Shown: piece after piece, positions 8,762 to 15,824 of the stretch | How the letters are laid out: the number at the start of each line of letters is the position of its first letter | How positions within the stretch are numbered: position 1 is the stretch's first letter | Made by a program: the position numbers and the translations under genes | The notes under the pieces: generated by a model | The model's database searches: none | Told to the model about the DNA's origin: nothing | What the model saw: only the letters and a program-made list of their open reading frames with translations | Source of the DNA: JADMIH01 sp036399775 | GTDB lineage: Bacteria; Chloroflexota; Chloroflexia; QHBQ01; JADMIH01 | Length of the DNA stretch: 64,000 nucleotides | Direction: 5' to 3' | Assembly (NCBI GenBank): GCA_036399775.1 | Contig: DASWMJ010000065.1 | Span: 8,210-72,209, forward strand

Positions 8762-10123
8762 CTATCCGAAAATCGTCTTCACCTTCTCTATCCCCTCCAC
8801 CAGCGCGTCAATATCAGCCGGGCGGGTGTAAAGGTAGAAGGAGGCACGGGCCAGGGCAGGCACGTTCAGATGGTGCATGAGGGGCTGGCAGCAATGATGA
8901 CCTGCGCGCACCGCTATCCCCTCACTGTCTAATATGGTAGCGATGTCGTGCGGGTGTACGCCCTCTATCTCGAAGGCTACCACGCCGCCCTTCTGCGCGG
9001 CGTCTGGGCCGTATACTTTGACGCCTTGTATGCCACGCACCTGCTCAAGAGCATAAGCCGTTAGCTCCTGTTCGCGCCTATGCACGTTCTCCATCCCGAT
9101 GCCGGACAGGTAGTCTACCGCCGCGCCCAGGCCTATCGCCTCCGCGATGGCGGGCGTGCCTGCCTCGAACTTCCAGGGCAGCTCGTTGGGCGTGAATCCT
9201 TCCAGCGTCACCGTATTTATCATATCCCCGCCACCCATCCAGGGCGGCATCTCTTCCAGCAGCCTGCGCTTGCCGTACAGCACGCCTATCCCCGTCGGCC
9301 CGCACATCTTATGCCCGGAGAACGCCATAAAGTCCACGTCAAGCGCCTGCACGTCCACCGGCAGGTGGGGTACGCTCTGCGCTCCGTCCAGCATCACCAG
9401 CGCGCCAGCTTCATGCGCCGCCCCTATAATCTGCTCGACAGGGTTGATTGTGCCCAGCACGTTGCTCATGTGCGTAATGCTCACCAGCTTCACGCCACGC
9501 AGCTTCTCCCGGAGATCGTCCAGCACGAGCAGCCCATGAGCATCCACGTCCAGGTAACTAATCTTTATCCGGCGCTCTGCCGCCAGCATATGCCAGGGCA
9601 CAAGGTTAGAGTGGTGCTCCATCTTACTGAGCAGCACGCCGTCACCCTCGCGCAGGTTGGCCCGCCCCCAGGACTGCGCCACGAGGTTGATAGCCTCGGT
9701 AGCGTTGCGCGTGTAGATGATCTCGCGGCTCGATTTCGCCCCTATAAATCTGGCGATGCGTGCCCGCGCCTTCTCGTACCGGTCCGTCGCCACTTCGCTC
9801 AACTCGTACACGCCCCGGTGGATGTTAGCGTTAGTCGTGCGGTAGTAGTCGTCCATCGCGTCCAGTACGGCCTGGGGTTTCTGGGAGGTGGCCGTGCTGT
9901 CCAGATAGACGAGAGGCTTGCCATGCACCGTCCTTTGCAGGATGGGGAAATCGGCGCGCACCTTCTCCCAGTCTACCATCGTGGGTGGAGCGGGTTGCGT
10001 GAGCACGGTAGCAGGAGCAGGTGGCGCTTTCACTATGGAGGGGTCGGAGAGGACTATTTCGGCTGTGGATACGTCGCCGTCACGCCTGGTAGTCTCGACT
10101 GGAAGGTCTCTGTTGGTAATCAT
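8762..10123 (-). CDS. sufS: Cysteine desulfurase SufS
   Basis: PLP enzyme that removes sulfur from cysteine and hands it to SufU for cluster building. Visible: YLDSTATSQKP at the start of the fold, the PLP-binding stretch HHSNLVPW, SITHMSNVLGTINP, the PLP Lys in SGHKMCGPTG, and the active Cys in RAGHHCCQP, the SufS (group II) signature. From the ATG with GGAGGG upstream it is 453 residues, about 45 longer than usual because of an unconserved N-terminal extension; the longer open frame was rejected because it would run through the preceding zinc-ribbon gene, whose stop is 5 bases upstream. Downstream genes follow closely. Confidence 0.95.
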   Translation of the reverse strand: MITNRDLPVETTRRDGDVSTAEIVLSDPSIVKAPPAPATVLTQPAPPTMVDWEKVRADFPILQRTVHGKPLVYLDSTATSQKPQAVLDAMDDYYRTTNANIHRGVYELSEVATDRYEKARARIARFIGAKSSREIIYTRNATEAINLVAQSWGRANLREGDGVLLSKMEHHSNLVPWHMLAAERRIKISYLDVDAHGLLVLDDLREKLRGVKLVSITHMSNVLGTINPVEQIIGAAHEAGALVMLDGAQSVPHLPVDVQALDVDFMAFSGHKMCGPTGIGVLYGKRRLLEEMPPWMGGGDMINTVTLEGFTPNELPWKFEAGTPAIAEAIGLGAAVDYLSGIGMENVHRREQELTAYALEQVRGIQGVKVYGPDAAQKGGVVAFEIEGVHPHDIATILDSEGIAVRAGHHCCQPLMHHLNVPALARASFYLYTRPADIDALVEGIEKVKTIFG

Positions 10124-10128
10124 GTTCG

Positions 10129-10392
10129 TTACCCTCCTGGGTTGGGCGGGGGTGCCGGTGGAGGTTGCACGCCGGGCCACTTTTTGGCTATCTCTTGCAA
10201 CGCCTGGGGGTCTTCGATATTGTCCTCGCTGTACGCGCAATAGAGGCATACGTACACGGCGATGTGAGCAGTTACGTCGAGCACTGTGGCGGAACCGAGC
10301 AAAGTGTTGCGGCGTTGGCCCAGGTGGGTGAATTCTCTCGCGCCCACCCGAACGTCATACGACCCGCACTTTGGACAGCGCCCGCTTCTCAT
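10129..10392 (-). CDS. Small zinc-ribbon protein (copy 1)
   Basis: 87 residues with two CxxC knuckles: CPKCGS near residue 6 and CLYCAYSE near 50, and a Pro-rich tail. It is a clear paralogue of the protein at 11188: both begin MR-G-CPKCGS-D-R, share V-C-YC-Y and end the fold with KKW/AKWP. Function unknown. Its stop lies 5 bases before sufS, so they are likely co-transcribed. Confidence 0.75.
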   Translation of the reverse strand: MRSGRCPKCGSYDVRVGAREFTHLGQRRNTLLGSATVLDVTAHIAVYVCLYCAYSEDNIEDPQALQEIAKKWPGVQPPPAPPPNPGG

Positions 10393-10439
10393 GTGAGTCT
10401 CCTGATGTACGTACTCTTATGTGAGTATTGGGTATCCAC

Positions 10440-10703
10440 TTAACTAGCCTCGGCATGGACTTCCAATTCAGGGCTATCTTCTTCAAGCTTGAAATAGCTG
10501 GCCTCTGGTATCGCATGGCCCCAGGCATGTGCCGCGTCAATCCAACTCTCTATAGCTTCTTGCCCCTGCTTCGCTGCTTCCTCGTATGTCTTACCATGAG
10601 TGTGACAACCAGGTAACTCTGGCACTGTAACTACATAAATACGATCAACCGGGTCCCACTCCAGAAGCATTGAGTAGTGGTCATACTCTTCTTGTTCGTT
10701 CAT
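10440..10703 (-). CDS. hicB: HicB-family antitoxin (downstream of HicA)
   Basis: 87 residues with the partial RNase H-like HicB fold: YSMLLEWDPVDRIYVVTVPELPGCHTHGKTYEEA, then an amphipathic helix GQEAIESWIDAA. HicB proteins bind and neutralise HicA and repress the operon. No C-terminal DNA-binding helix-turn-helix or ribbon is obvious; the tail is short and acidic. The ATG overlaps the hicA stop by 4 bases and also has GGAGG upstream. A second, closely related HicB is encoded on the other side of hicA. Confidence 0.85.
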   Translation of the reverse strand: MNEQEEYDHYSMLLEWDPVDRIYVVTVPELPGCHTHGKTYEEAAKQGQEAIESWIDAAHAWGHAIPEASYFKLEEDSPELEVHAEAS

Positions 10704-10918
10704 GGCTGCCTCCTTTGTACATCACGCAGTTTCTTGAGAGCCTTGCGAACTCGACCTTCCTGGTAACGTTGTGCATCATCACCGTCGTTTCCAGAGATAG
10801 TCACCTGCTCATCTGGCAACAACCAATGTGTCCAGACTGTGTGGCTTCCGTTGCCGGGTCGCCACACAAACCCTGCTTTATGCAAATCAGCTTTTAACTG
10901 GCGAACTTTGCGCGGCAT
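10700..10918 (-). CDS. hicA: HicA-family toxin (mRNA interferase)
   Basis: 72-residue double-stranded-RNA-binding-like protein of the HicA type. HicA toxins cleave mRNA when free of HicB. Visible: an N-terminal helix (QLKADLHKAGF), then GNGSHTVWTH containing the expected catalytic His, and a C-terminal Arg/Lys-rich helix. Its start overlaps the 3' end of the upstream hicB-like gene by 32 bases, and its stop overlaps the downstream hicB by 4, so it is tightly coupled to both. Confidence 0.85.
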   Translation of the reverse strand: MPRKVRQLKADLHKAGFVWRPGNGSHTVWTHWLLPDEQVTISGNDGDDAQRYQEGRVRKALKKLRDVQRRQP

Positions 10919-11225
10919 CTACTTCTACTGCTTGAAGAAACGGAGACCAATAGGAGAAAGTCTTAGGCGCAGGTACGACCTCTCCATCAGCCTGTGCCGA
11001 CTCAATCCACCCATCAATCGCATCTTGCCCTTGCCGCACAGCTTCTTCACGTGTGGCCCCATGCGTCCTACAGCCCGACAGTTCCGGCACAGTCACGATG
11101 TAGACATTATCCTCATCCGACCACTCAACAATCATGGAGTAGCGGTGGTGATACTCAGTAATACCCGCCGTAATTGCGTCCTGTTCTTCAGAGGTCACGG
11201 TCTTTCTCATCTTGGGTTTGCTCAT
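10887..11225 (-). CDS. HicB-family antitoxin (upstream of HicA)
   Basis: 112 residues, same core as the HicB at 10440: YSMIVEWSDEDNVYIVTVPELSGCRTHGATREEA then GQDAIDGWIESA. It has a longer N-terminus (about 25 residues) and a different tail. The start could be the ATG at 11225 or the Met six codons on; the former overlaps the zinc-ribbon gene by 38 bases. Together the order is zinc ribbon - HicB - HicA - HicB - zinc ribbon, which looks like a tandem duplication in which one toxin gene was lost. Confidence 0.8.
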   Translation of the reverse strand: MSKPKMRKTVTSEEQDAITAGITEYHHRYSMIVEWSDEDNVYIVTVPELSGCRTHGATREEAVRQGQDAIDGWIESAQADGEVVPAPKTFSYWSPFLQAVEVDAAQSSPVKS

Positions 11226-11439
11226 TCTTTTCCACCATGGGCCATTTGGCGGAGATCTTTTTCAGGTGCCTGTTCGACGCGATATAGCTCTCAACATACC
11301 CACAGTAAACACAAACGTAATAGTCAAGCCCCGCACTATCCAACAGACCTAGCGGTAACCTACCTATACCGTCGCCTAAAGGCGCTGTTATAGCCCGAAT
11401 ATCGCTAGAGCCGCACTTAGGGCACTGACCGTTTCTCAT
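11188..11439 (-). CDS. Small zinc-ribbon protein (copy 2)
   Basis: 83 residues with CPKCGS near residue 6 and CVYCGYVE near 44, plus a charged Lys/Glu/Asp tail. Paralogue of the zinc ribbon at 10129. It overlaps the following HicB gene. First gene of the block downstream of the scaffold terminator, so it needs its own promoter, which I could not place with confidence. Confidence 0.75.
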   Translation of the reverse strand: MRNGQCPKCGSSDIRAITAPLGDGIGRLPLGLLDSAGLDYYVCVYCGYVESYIASNRHLKKISAKWPMVEKNEQTQDEKDRDL

Positions 11440-11452
11440 CGCAACCCCTGAG

Positions 11453-11483
11453 CAAAAAGGGCAGACCCGTCAGCCTGCCCCTT
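11453..11483 (-). terminator. Rho-independent terminator after the scaffold gene
   Basis: On the minus strand the sequence reads AGGGGCAG, a 10-base loop, CTGCCCTTTTT: a GC stem of at least 6 bp followed by five T. It lies 15 bases after the SufB/D-type gene and should separate sufR-sufC-sufB/D from the zinc-ribbon/HicAB/sufS block. Confidence 0.7.
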
Positions 11484-11498
11484 CGTCATAACTCGTTC

Positions 11499-12893
11499 TT
11501 ACGCCGCCTCACCCGGCCTCTGGGCTGCCTTGCCTAGCCTGGGCAGGCCGACTTTGTGCTGGATGATGTCGCGCAGGCGTTGGCGCACCGACTCCAGCGG
11601 CATCTCCTCTATCACAGGCTCGAAGAAGCCACCTACTATCAACTTCTCGGCCTCTATCTGGCTGATGCCCCGGCTCATCAGGTAGAATACCTCCTGCTCC
11701 TGCACCGTGCCGACCGTCGCGCCGTGCGAGCACTTCACGTCGTCGGCAAGTATCTCCAGGCCGGGTATCGAGTTGGCCCGCGCACCTTCGCTGAGGAAGA
11801 GGGTGTTCATCGTCAGGTAGGAGTCTGTCCTCTGCGCGCCGTGATCCACCTTGATGATCCCCTCGAAGCCCAGGCGCGACACATCCCTGAGCGCGCCTTT
11901 GAAGAGAATGTCGCCGAAGGTGTCTTCCGCCGCATGGTGGGTGTTGGAGGTGTTGTCGTAGTGCTGGTCGCCGTCGGGGAAGCAGATACCGCGTGTGAGC
12001 GTCTTCGCGCCCATACCAAGAAGCTGCGTCTCGGCGTGCGCCTTGATGAGCTTCGCGCCCACCTCGCCGATGACCCAGTGCATTAGGCCGCCCTTGTCAA
12101 CGGTGGCGTAGCGTGTGGCGAACGAGTAGACGTTGCGGCCCCACTCCTGCATGGAGGTGAACTCGACCTTTGCTTCCTCGCCCACCGCTACCTCTATCAC
12201 GCCCGAATGGAGCGCCTGGTGTCCCGCCATCTCATCCGAGTGGAACTCTTCTATATACCGCACGTTGGCCCCGCGCTCCGTCACGATGAGGGTGTGCCCC
12301 AACGCGACCGCGCCCGGCGTATCGAGCCTGTAGACTACATGCACCGGCTGGTCAACGGTCACGCCCTCCGGCACGTAGAGGAAGACGCCCCCACTCCAGA
12401 GCGCGCTATGTAGGGCCGCGAATTTGTCCTTGTTGGGCGCGACCAGCTTGTGGAGGTACTTCCGCACCAATTCGGGGTGCTCGCGCACGGCATCCTCAAG
12501 GGACAGGAAAATCACTCCCTGCGCCTTGACGCTCTCCGGCACCTGCAAGTACGCTACCTCGGAGTTGATCTGCACCAGCAGGCAACCTTCGCGTTCGCTC
12601 TCATCTTCAAGCGAAACGGTTGAGCGGGCTTCTTCGGCGGTGCGGTTGGCGGGTACGTATGCGCTGAGCGTGGTCAGGTCCAGCGCGCTAACGTCGGTGG
12701 TCCACCACTGAGCGATACCCTTCGTCCAGCGCGGCAGGGGCATCTCTTCGAACGCCCTCCACCCCTCAAGACGCGACTCTCGCAGCCACTGAGGCTCGTC
12801 GCGGCGGTCGGAGAGGGCAAGCACACCTTCGCGTGTCAGGCCCGCCTCTATAGCACTATCTATGCGGTGTTCTACCAGGCTAGGCGTTGTCAT
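11499..12893 (-). CDS. SufB/SufD-family Fe-S scaffold (SufD-like)
   Basis: 464-residue beta-helix protein of the SufBCD scaffold on which clusters are assembled. The conserved C-terminal half is clear: FPDGDQHYDNTSNTHH, KGALRDVSRLGFEG, GAQRTDSYLTMNTL, EILADDVKCSHGATVG, FYLMSRGIS, EAEKLIVGGFFEPV. The CSHGATVG motif and short length point to SufD more than SufB (which has a CExEATxS version), but CSH combines the Cys of SufB with the His of SufD. Start is the ATG with AGGGGG upstream; it overlaps the end of sufC by 14 bases. It is the only SufB/SufD homologue in the window. Confidence 0.9.
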   Translation of the reverse strand: MTTPSLVEHRIDSAIEAGLTREGVLALSDRRDEPQWLRESRLEGWRAFEEMPLPRWTKGIAQWWTTDVSALDLTTLSAYVPANRTAEEARSTVSLEDESEREGCLLVQINSEVAYLQVPESVKAQGVIFLSLEDAVREHPELVRKYLHKLVAPNKDKFAALHSALWSGGVFLYVPEGVTVDQPVHVVYRLDTPGAVALGHTLIVTERGANVRYIEEFHSDEMAGHQALHSGVIEVAVGEEAKVEFTSMQEWGRNVYSFATRYATVDKGGLMHWVIGEVGAKLIKAHAETQLLGMGAKTLTRGICFPDGDQHYDNTSNTHHAAEDTFGDILFKGALRDVSRLGFEGIIKVDHGAQRTDSYLTMNTLFLSEGARANSIPGLEILADDVKCSHGATVGTVQEQEVFYLMSRGISQIEAEKLIVGGFFEPVIEEMPLESVRQRLRDIIQHKVGLPRLGKAAQRPGEAA

Positions 12894-13881
12894 CGGTTGC
12901 CCCCTCTGTGCCTGCGCCCGCATCTTCGTCGTCCATAAAGTCGGGTCGCAGCCAGTCGTAGCCCTGGGCCTCAAGCTCCTGGGCAAGTTCGGGACCGCCG
13001 GTGCGCACGATACGCCCGTCTATCATCACGTGTACGTGGTCGGGCTGGACGAAGTTGAGGATGCGCTGGTAGTGGGTCACCAGTAGGATGCCCAGGTTCG
13101 GCCCGCGCAGACTGCTGATGCCGTCAGCCACCACGCGCACCGCGTCAATATCGAGGCCGGAGTCCGGCTCGTCCAGCATGGCGATCTTCGGCTTGAGCAT
13201 CGCCATCTGCAATACCTCAAGTCGCTTCTTCTCGCCGCCGGAGAAGCCGTCGTTCACGTAGCGGGTGGCGAAGCTGGGGTCCATCTTGAGCAGGGCCAGC
13301 TTCTCAAGCAGGTTCTTGCGGAACTCCTTGAGCGCGGGGTTGTTGCGGGCAGGCGTTACTCCCCCTCTGCCTACGTAGGTCTGGGTGGCGAGGCCCGTAT
13401 CCACAAGCTGGGCCTGTGGGTCGGCGTCGCGGCGCACCTCGCCCGTCTCGGTCAACAGGTCTTGCTCGGTGCGCGCCCTCGGCTTGGAGAGGGATACCAG
13501 CGCGGTGCGGACGAAATTGGCGACGGTCACGCCTGGGATGGACGATGGGTACTGGAAGCCGAGGAAAAGCCCCAGCTTGGCGCGCACGTCTGGGGCCTCG
13601 CCCAGCAGGTCTTCGCCATCCAGCGTGGCGGTGCCGCTCGTCACCTCGTAGTTGGGGTTGCCCATCAGGGCGTTCACCAGAGTGGACTTGCCTGAGCCGT
13701 TCGGCCCCATGAGGGCGTGTACTTCGCCCCTCTTTACGTCCAGGTCGAGGCCCTTCAATATCTCGCGGCCCTCTACGTTCACGCGCAAGCCCCTGATTAC
13801 CAGGCCGTCTTCTGTCACTTGCTTCTCCTGCTTCTCCGCTACGGCTACGTTGCCTTCGCTCTGTGTTACGTTATTATCCAT
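12880..13881 (-). CDS. sufC: SufC, ABC ATPase of the Fe-S scaffold
   Basis: Cytoplasmic ABC-type ATPase that powers the SufB/D scaffold. Walker A GPNGSGKST (residues 59-67), Q-loop region LGFQYPSSIPGV typical of SufC, signature FSGGEKKR, Walker B IAMLDEPDSGLD and the switch His in VTHYQRIL. It is 333 residues against the usual 250-260: there is a roughly 25-residue N-terminal extension and an insertion of about 50 residues between the Q-loop helix and the signature (around 143-195). Start has AGGAGG upstream. Co-directional with sufR upstream (58-base gap) and overlapping the scaffold gene. Confidence 0.95.
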   Translation of the reverse strand: MDNNVTQSEGNVAVAEKQEKQVTEDGLVIRGLRVNVEGREILKGLDLDVKRGEVHALMGPNGSGKSTLVNALMGNPNYEVTSGTATLDGEDLLGEAPDVRAKLGLFLGFQYPSSIPGVTVANFVRTALVSLSKPRARTEQDLLTETGEVRRDADPQAQLVDTGLATQTYVGRGGVTPARNNPALKEFRKNLLEKLALLKMDPSFATRYVNDGFSGGEKKRLEVLQMAMLKPKIAMLDEPDSGLDIDAVRVVADGISSLRGPNLGILLVTHYQRILNFVQPDHVHVMIDGRIVRTGGPELAQELEAQGYDWLRPDFMDDEDAGAGTEGATDDNA

Positions 13882-13939
13882 GCTTGTCTGACTTCCTCCT
13901 AGATTTAATCTGTTATCGTGCTATTCTCTTTATCGCTAG

Positions 13940-14632
13940 TTACTCCGGCATACCCACCGAAGTCACCTTGTCCTTCTTCATCTCTACGGGCGCGTATCCC
14001 ACGTGGAACTCGCAGGCGCATCCGCCTTCTACGATGCGACTCAGCAGCTTGACCTCCACGCCCGGCCCCAGCAGATCGGCCATCATATCCTGCTCCATCT
14101 CGCATATCTGGGAGTGGGACTTGGCTACCTCAAAGTAGGGACAGGTGTACGTCTTGAACACGAAGTCGCCGCTCCCCTCTACCGGGACCATAGCCACGTC
14201 CATGCCGGTCTCGCCCAGCGCGCTCACCAGGCCCAATAGCTTCTTCGACAGATCTTTACCCTGCGTCTGGTCCTCAAACTTCTCGACCATGCGTCGGCTA
14301 ACCCTGTTGAGCAGCGTGCGCAGCCCTTCGGGGCCGTGCAGAGCCAGCGTCTCTTCAAAGAGAAGAAGCGCGAGTGCAGCATAGTCTTTGGGGAATAGCT
14401 CCTGGGCTTTAGGGGTGAGAGAGTAAACGTAGTAGGGCCGCCCCACATCGCCCCGCACGCGGGTCGCCTGGATGAAGCCCTCGTGCAGCAAGTGGGCCAC
14501 CTGCTCCCGTACCGCGGTGGTGGTCACGCCCATAGCCGCTTCGAGGTCCTTGATGGAGGCAGATCCCATATGCTGGATATGCCTCAGCATCTCCCCGCGA
14601 GGCGATTGGCCCGCCTGTTTCGGGTCTAACAT
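13940..14632 (-). CDS. sufR: SufR-type iron-sulfur transcriptional repressor
   Basis: 230 residues with an N-terminal winged helix-turn-helix (LRHIQHMGSASIKDLEAAMGVTTTAVREQV) and a C-terminal half carrying the cluster ligands of SufR: CPYFEVAKSHSQICEME and GGCACEF. SufR binds a [4Fe-4S] cluster and represses suf genes when clusters are plentiful. Start is the ATG with GGGAGGG about 8 bases upstream; a TTG seven codons earlier would place that ribosome site inside the gene. First gene of sufR-sufC-scaffold. Confidence 0.9.
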   Translation of the reverse strand: MLDPKQAGQSPRGEMLRHIQHMGSASIKDLEAAMGVTTTAVREQVAHLLHEGFIQATRVRGDVGRPYYVYSLTPKAQELFPKDYAALALLLFEETLALHGPEGLRTLLNRVSRRMVEKFEDQTQGKDLSKKLLGLVSALGETGMDVAMVPVEGSGDFVFKTYTCPYFEVAKSHSQICEMEQDMMADLLGPGVEVKLLSRIVEGGCACEFHVGYAPVEMKKDKVTSVGMPE

Positions 14633-14672
14633 CACTCTTTCCCTCCCCTTCAACTAACCACTCGCATAAAAT

Positions 14673-14724
14673 GGGCAGACGCCTGCCACTGTGTATTATA
14701 GCACGAATGGCACCCGCAGGTCAA
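14673..14724 (-). promoter_or_regulatory. Promoter of the suf operon with palindromic site
   Basis: On the minus strand TTGACC (14724-14719), an 18-base spacer, then TATAAT (14700-14695). Just downstream, at about +1 to +20, is the perfect inverted repeat GGCAG-N4-CTGCC (14674-14687). Promoter elements match sigma-70 consensus well. The palindrome is a candidate SufR operator by position only; it differs from the cyanobacterial CAAC-N6-GTTG type. Confidence 0.65.
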
Positions 14725-14754
14725 TTTAGACAGGGAAAACTGTGTAAAGGGACG

Positions 14755-14868
14755 AGGGGTCAGGGGTCAGGGGTCAGGAATCAGGGGTCAGAAGTTAGGT
14801 GATGGATGATGGTGTCAGAGCCTCATGCCTAACCCCTAACCCCTAACCCCTGATCCCTCGTCCCCCGG
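14755..14868. repeat. GGGGTCAG / CCCCTAAC heptamer tracts
   Basis: Three to four GGGTCAG units on one side and four CCCTAAC units on the other, in opposite orientation, separated by about 40 bases, so the region can fold back. Related tracts occur at 26041, 27800, 49160 and 49315. Confidence 0.7.
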
Positions 14869-14923
14869 CATATATTTTGCTCTATCATCTCTTAGTTAGC
14901 GATAAGCTATTAGGAGGCTGGAA

Positions 14924-15415
14924 ATGCGAATTGAGAAAGACCTTACCATCAATGCGCCTATTGATAAGGTGTATGGCATGTGGACCGACTTTGAGAACTT
15001 TCCCTCTTTTATGAAGCACGTCGAGTCCGTGACGCGGGTAGGTGACGATAAGCTCCACTGGAAGGCGCAGCTTGGGCCGTTTACGAAGGAGTGGGACGCC
15101 AATATCAAGGCGATGGTGCCCAACCGCTCCGTCACATGGCACTCCACCACCGGGGCCGATAACGCCGGGGCAGTCACCCTCTCCGAGCGCGGTAATATCA
15201 CCGGGCTGCACGTGGTCATCGAGTACAACCCCACGTGGTTCGAGGCGCTTGGCGACGCGGTAACGCAGACCGTCTCCCGCAACGTAGAGGAAGACCTGAG
15301 CCGCTTCAAGCGCCTGGCCGAAGGGACCGACCCCGACAAGGCCGACGCGGATGCCGGTCCGAGCATGGGCGAACATGGCGCAAGCGGCAGCCAGCCCACC
15401 TACTCGCGAGACTAA
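14924..15415 (+). CDS. SRPBCC (START/Bet v1-like) family protein
   Basis: 163 residues; residues 1-140 have the SRPBCC pattern: IEKDLTINAPIDKVYGMWTDFENFPSFMKHVESV at the start, WKAQLGPFTKEWDANI in the sheet, and a long C-terminal helix (LGDAVTQTVSRNVEEDLSRFKRLAEG). Members close to this form are often annotated polyketide cyclase/dehydrase or cyclase-dehydrase and bind hydrophobic ligands; the ligand is unknown. The last 25 residues are disordered and Gly/Ser-rich. AGGAGG precedes the start. Ends with a strong terminator. Confidence 0.85.
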   Translation: MRIEKDLTINAPIDKVYGMWTDFENFPSFMKHVESVTRVGDDKLHWKAQLGPFTKEWDANIKAMVPNRSVTWHSTTGADNAGAVTLSERGNITGLHVVIEYNPTWFEALGDAVTQTVSRNVEEDLSRFKRLAEGTDPDKADADAGPSMGEHGASGSQPTYSRD

Positions 15416-15440
15416 CTTTCAGGCGCTATTTGCGTATCGA

Positions 15441-15498
15441 AAGCCACTCATAAGCATCCGTCTCGAAACGCCGGATGCTTATGAGTGGCTTCTTTCTT
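15441..15498 (+). terminator. Strong rho-independent terminator
   Basis: Perfect 20-bp stem (15441-15460 with 15472-15491), 11-base loop, followed by CTTTCTT. It ends the SRPBCC gene. Confidence 0.85.
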
Positions 15499-15600
15499 GA
15501 TGCGTAACGTCTACTCGTATACTATGGATTAGAGAAACACCGTTTGCCCTGCTAAGTGGGCCGTTGCAAAGTCTAGATTACGAGAACGCCACCTCACCAT

Positions 15601-15718
15601 CCTTGTCATTCTGAGCGAAGCGAAGAATCTCGCTCCTCGCGTATATGCTTATTGGAGGTTCTCCAGGCAAGAGGGTATGCGAGGGACGAGATTCTTCGCT
15701 TCGCTCAGAATGACAAGG
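15601..15718. repeat. Inverted element, TGTCATTCTGAGCG family (copy 1)
   Basis: Perfect 32-bp inverted arms (15601-15632 and 15687-15718) beginning CCTTGTCATTCTGAG, with imperfect pairing continuing inward and a ~54-base centre. A second copy with the same arms and a partly conserved centre lies at 52668. No open frame inside. Looks like a small non-autonomous mobile or folding element. Confidence 0.75.
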
Positions 15719-15824
15719 GGGTAGTGGGTTCGTTACCTCCAACAGACGTCCGGCCCTGCCAAGTCCCATACTTGTTCAACACCTTCCGGGTCCATATGCT
15801 GTCAGATATAGGAGGATAAAGAAA

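Noticed and set aside
9080..10243. 387-codon open frame on the plus strand
   Set aside because: Antisense to sufS, His/Arg/Val-rich shadow composition, no ribosome site.
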